DNA of 64,000 bases from assembly GCF_009797025.1 (NCBI RefSeq), contig NZ_CP047027.1, forward strand, positions 2,232,001 to 2,296,000, read 5' to 3'. This DNA is from Cellulophaga sp. L1A9. Lineage in GTDB: Bacteria; Bacteroidota; Bacteroidia; Flavobacteriales; Flavobacteriaceae. Position 1 is the first letter of the stretch, and each line of letters opens with the position of its first letter. Of this stretch, positions 61,696 through 64,000 are shown piece after piece. The position numbers were made by a program, and so were the translations under genes. Under the pieces are notes generated by a model. That model did no database searches. It was not told the DNA's origin and was given only the letters and a program-made list of their open reading frames with translations.

Positions 61696-63021
61696 TTAGT
61701 AGATTTTATTAAGAAATTCTACAGCTGCTTTATCATTTTCTGGTTTAGCAATAATTCTTTTTTCGCTATCTAGAATGTAATAGGTTGGTGTGGCATGAAT
61801 ATCATATAAATCTGCATATTCACTATCCCACTTTCCTAGAGAAATTGCATGTTGAAAATTAGGCAATTTTGCAGATTCTTTTTCCCAATTTTCTACTTCG
61901 TCTTCTAGTCCAACCGCTAAAACAGTAAGGTTAGACTTATCTCTAAGCTCTTTGTGTAAAGCAGGTAATTCTTTTAAGCAATGACCGCAGGTACTACTCC
62001 AGAAAATTACCACATAATTTTTTGCTGGTGCTAAAGCACTAAGCTTTTTTACTTCTTTCTCTGATTTCCACGTAATTTCTGGTGCTACTTCGCCTAATCG
62101 CAACCTGTTATGTGCCTCAATTGTTTTTTTGATTGCTGTATTTTCTGTGGCAACCGCTAAGTTTTTAAGGTAGCTATTGTATATGTAATCAGATACGGTA
62201 TTGTAATTGTAAGCTACCGCGGTATTCCACAACTCATTGTACACGTGAAAATTAAAATCAGCACCTAAATCACTAATTTGGGAGGAAACTCCATCTACAT
62301 TTTTTATAACTTCTTTTTCTAATTCTTTAGGGTCAGAAAGCGTAAGTGGCAATGCTGTGAAAACGTAATTCGCTACTTTATCCGTCAGAAAAACAGAACT
62401 TTGTAAAATAGAATCTTTAAAATCAATAGCTTTAAAGTAATTTTCTTTTTTACAGGTAACATAATCTGTTACAGTCTTATAGCTTTCTGGAATATAAGGC
62501 GCATTTCCCAAAATAAAATGATGGGCTAGCAGGCCTTCTGATTTCGCTTCGTAAGTTTTTTGTATCCCTGCTAAGTGCTTTGTTAATGATTTAAACTCTT
62601 TTTGATTTGTTTTCTGTGCTGTATAAAAGCTTATTATTTCTTTTTCTGCAGCATTGATTTCTTTCAAATAAGAATTTAAAACACTGTTTTCTTCTGATGT
62701 TTTGTAGGTGACACCTTCATCAGTTTGGAAGTCCAAAACAATATCTTCTTTACCGTTGTAGATGACATCAAAATTATACTCTTCTTGTGGTACAGCATAC
62801 ACCAATCGATACATTCCTGGTTCTGCATTTTCGGGCATATTTAGCGTAAACTTGCCAAATTTTATTGCGGTGTCTGCAGCGTAAGCCTGAGTGCCGGGTT
62901 TTAATCGGTAAGCTATTAGGTAGGTGTAATCTTTGGCAGGGGTAAAGGTTCCTGATATGGTGTGTTGCGCGTTAACAGTTAATGCGAATAACGCAAGTAA
63001 TGACAAGATAATTTTTTTCAT
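61696..63021 (-). CDS. TlpA-type periplasmic thioredoxin-like protein
   Basis: A 441-residue protein. Signal peptide (about 1-18) ending VNAQ, an N-terminal DUF4369-like beta region, a helical middle (about 110-310) and a C-terminal thioredoxin fold with SSTCGHCLKELPALHKE (redox CGHC) and the cis-Pro loop HATPTYYI. It reduces or oxidises disulfides of exported proteins. Family size and layout are common in Bacteroidota. Confidence 0.92.
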   Translation of the reverse strand: MKKIILSLLALFALTVNAQHTISGTFTPAKDYTYLIAYRLKPGTQAYAADTAIKFGKFTLNMPENAEPGMYRLVYAVPQEEYNFDVIYNGKEDIVLDFQTDEGVTYKTSEENSVLNSYLKEINAAEKEIISFYTAQKTNQKEFKSLTKHLAGIQKTYEAKSEGLLAHHFILGNAPYIPESYKTVTDYVTCKKENYFKAIDFKDSILQSSVFLTDKVANYVFTALPLTLSDPKELEKEVIKNVDGVSSQISDLGADFNFHVYNELWNTAVAYNYNTVSDYIYNSYLKNLAVATENTAIKKTIEAHNRLRLGEVAPEITWKSEKEVKKLSALAPAKNYVVIFWSSTCGHCLKELPALHKELRDKSNLTVLAVGLEDEVENWEKESAKLPNFQHAISLGKWDSEYADLYDIHATPTYYILDSEKRIIAKPENDKAAVEFLNKIY

Positions 63022-63052
63022 ATTTCTAAATTTACAAAAACCACTCCAAAAA

Positions 63053-64000
63053 TTAATTTGTAGCTAATGTTTTTTCTTTTTCAAAGTGTTGTATTGCTAA
63101 GTAAGCTTTATCTAAGGAGTTAATATTTTCAAAAACTAAGAGTAATCGCAATCCGTTTCTCGTTTGCTTTTCTTTAATCTTACACAGTTTGGGGTGTGCT
63201 TGTACAAACTGCAATACCTTAGTAAAGTTAGCGCTTTGGTAAAAAGCAGATTGTTGGTCAGCGATGAAATACCCTATCATTTTACCTTGTTTCATTACTA
63301 TTTTTTCCAAACCAATGGCATTCGCAATCCATTTTATGCGAACAGAATTCAGTAAATCTTCTGCTTCTATAGGTAATTCGCCAAAACGATCTATTAGGTC
63401 TAATTCAAATTTCTTTAAGCCTTCTTCATCAGAAATTGTATTAAGCTCCGTGTACAGATTTAATCGTTCCGTAATATTATTGATGTAATCATCAGGGAAA
63501 AGCAGTTCAAAATCGGCATCAATCTGAGTTTCTTTTACAAATACTTTTTCGTGCGTGTGGCCTTCAATTTCTTCGTAAAGATCTTTAAACTCGTTTTCTT
63601 TAAGTTCATCAACGGCTTCTGCTAATATTTTTTGGTACGCATCAAAACCTATATCATTTATAAACCCGCTTTGTTCGCCTCCTAGAATATCTCCAGCACC
63701 ACGAATTTCTAAATCTTTCATGGCAATATTAAAGCCACTACCTAATTCTGTAAATTGTTCTAAAGCTTCAATACGTTTGCGAGCATCAGAAGTCATTACT
63801 TCATATGGTGGTGTTATAAAATAACAAAAGGCTTTTTTGTTGCTCCGCCCTACACGACCTCGCATTTGGTGCAAATCACTCAACCCAAAATTATTGGCAT
63901 TATTTATAAAAATGGTATTGGCATTTGAAACATCAAGTCCGCTTTCAATAATAGTCGTAGACACCAATACATCAAACTCTCCATTGATGAAAGCAAGCAT
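63053..64000 (-). CDS. mfd: Mfd transcription-repair coupling factor, C-terminal part, cut by window end
   Basis: This is the C-terminal 315 residues of Mfd. The superfamily II helicase motifs VSTTIIESGLDV (V) and MRGRVGRS (VI) lead into the relaxase-hairpin and TRCF region with AMKDLEIRGAGDILGGEQSG. The gene begins beyond the right edge, so the 5' part is absent here. It removes stalled RNA polymerase and recruits UvrA. It lies 31 bases upstream of the TlpA-type start on the same strand. Confidence 0.95.
   Translation of the reverse strand: MLAFINGEFDVLVSTTIIESGLDVSNANTIFINNANNFGLSDLHQMRGRVGRSNKKAFCYFITPPYEVMTSDARKRIEALEQFTELGSGFNIAMKDLEIRGAGDILGGEQSGFINDIGFDAYQKILAEAVDELKENEFKDLYEEIEGHTHEKVFVKETQIDADFELLFPDDYINNITERLNLYTELNTISDEEGLKKFELDLIDRFGELPIEAEDLLNSVRIKWIANAIGLEKIVMKQGKMIGYFIADQQSAFYQSANFTKVLQFVQAHPKLCKIKEKQTRNGLRLLLVFENINSLDKAYLAIQHFEKEKTLATN

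Noticed and set aside
1..64000. tRNA, rRNA, CRISPR arrays or insertion sequences
   Set aside because: No cloverleaf, rRNA core, regular spaced repeats or transposase was recognised by reading; a tRNAscan and repeat search would settle it.

Overview
The window is a chromosomal segment of a marine-type member of the Flavobacteriaceae (phylum Bacteroidota). The evidence is the low GC content, the absence of Shine-Dalgarno sequences before most starts, a few promoters of the TTG-N19/20-TAnnTTTG type, a Por/type IX sorting tail on a DUF1501 protein, and Bacteroidota families such as DUF2490, DUF6265 and the short-chain-type L-threonine dehydrogenase. No rRNA, tRNA, CRISPR array, insertion sequence or prophage was recognised. 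Genes are packed in short operons, many ending in perfect hairpins that serve convergent genes.

Layout. 1-9.6 kb: end of a sulfatase gene (probably the edge of a polysaccharide-degradation locus), a DJ-1/PfpI protein, a GH3-like acyl-adenylase, a small metalloprotease, a beta-barrel protein, cardiolipin synthase, and an operon of two AsmA/DUF748-like envelope proteins flanking an ArsC-like protein without its catalytic cysteine. 9.6-25.8 kb: a stress and envelope cluster with Dps, two AraC-type regulators, a receiver protein and a large PAS histidine kinase, a PA2169-type four-helix protein, DUF1328, YtxH, a holin-like membrane protein, MscS, DUF2254, AI-2E and YihY/BrkB membrane proteins. 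It also holds several genes shorter than 60 codons. 26.6-30.3 kb: a polyamine operon (arginine decarboxylase, agmatinase, deoxyhypusine-synthase-like enzyme), whose most likely product is homospermidine. 30.3-32.8 kb: a retropepsin-like/ATP-grasp RimK-type fusion and L-threonine dehydrogenase.

33.0-35.7 kb is the most unusual part: a tight three-gene minus-strand cassette encoding a coiled-coil protein, a VWA/MIDAS protein and a short adenylosuccinate-synthetase homologue. The homologue keeps the P-loop Asp and the His but lacks the canonical aspartate-binding loop. Upstream lie a decayed or non-ATG small reading frame and two 17-bp operator-like inverted repeats. This is my best candidate for an undescribed system; the function is unknown and any pathway is inference.

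35.8-49.2 kb: lipoproteins, small secreted proteins, an M28 peptidase with a multi-pass membrane domain, a CBS protein, a pentapeptide-repeat protein, a metallo-beta-lactamase-fold hydrolase and a run of small uncharacterised proteins. 49.2-64 kb: mostly housekeeping, with a secreted M28 peptidase, an HDAC-family deacetylase, Tex, ferritin, MetG, a DUF1800/DUF1501 export pair, YraN, an ACT-like protein, a TlpA-type thioredoxin and the C-terminal part of Mfd running off the right edge. Both end genes are cut by the window.
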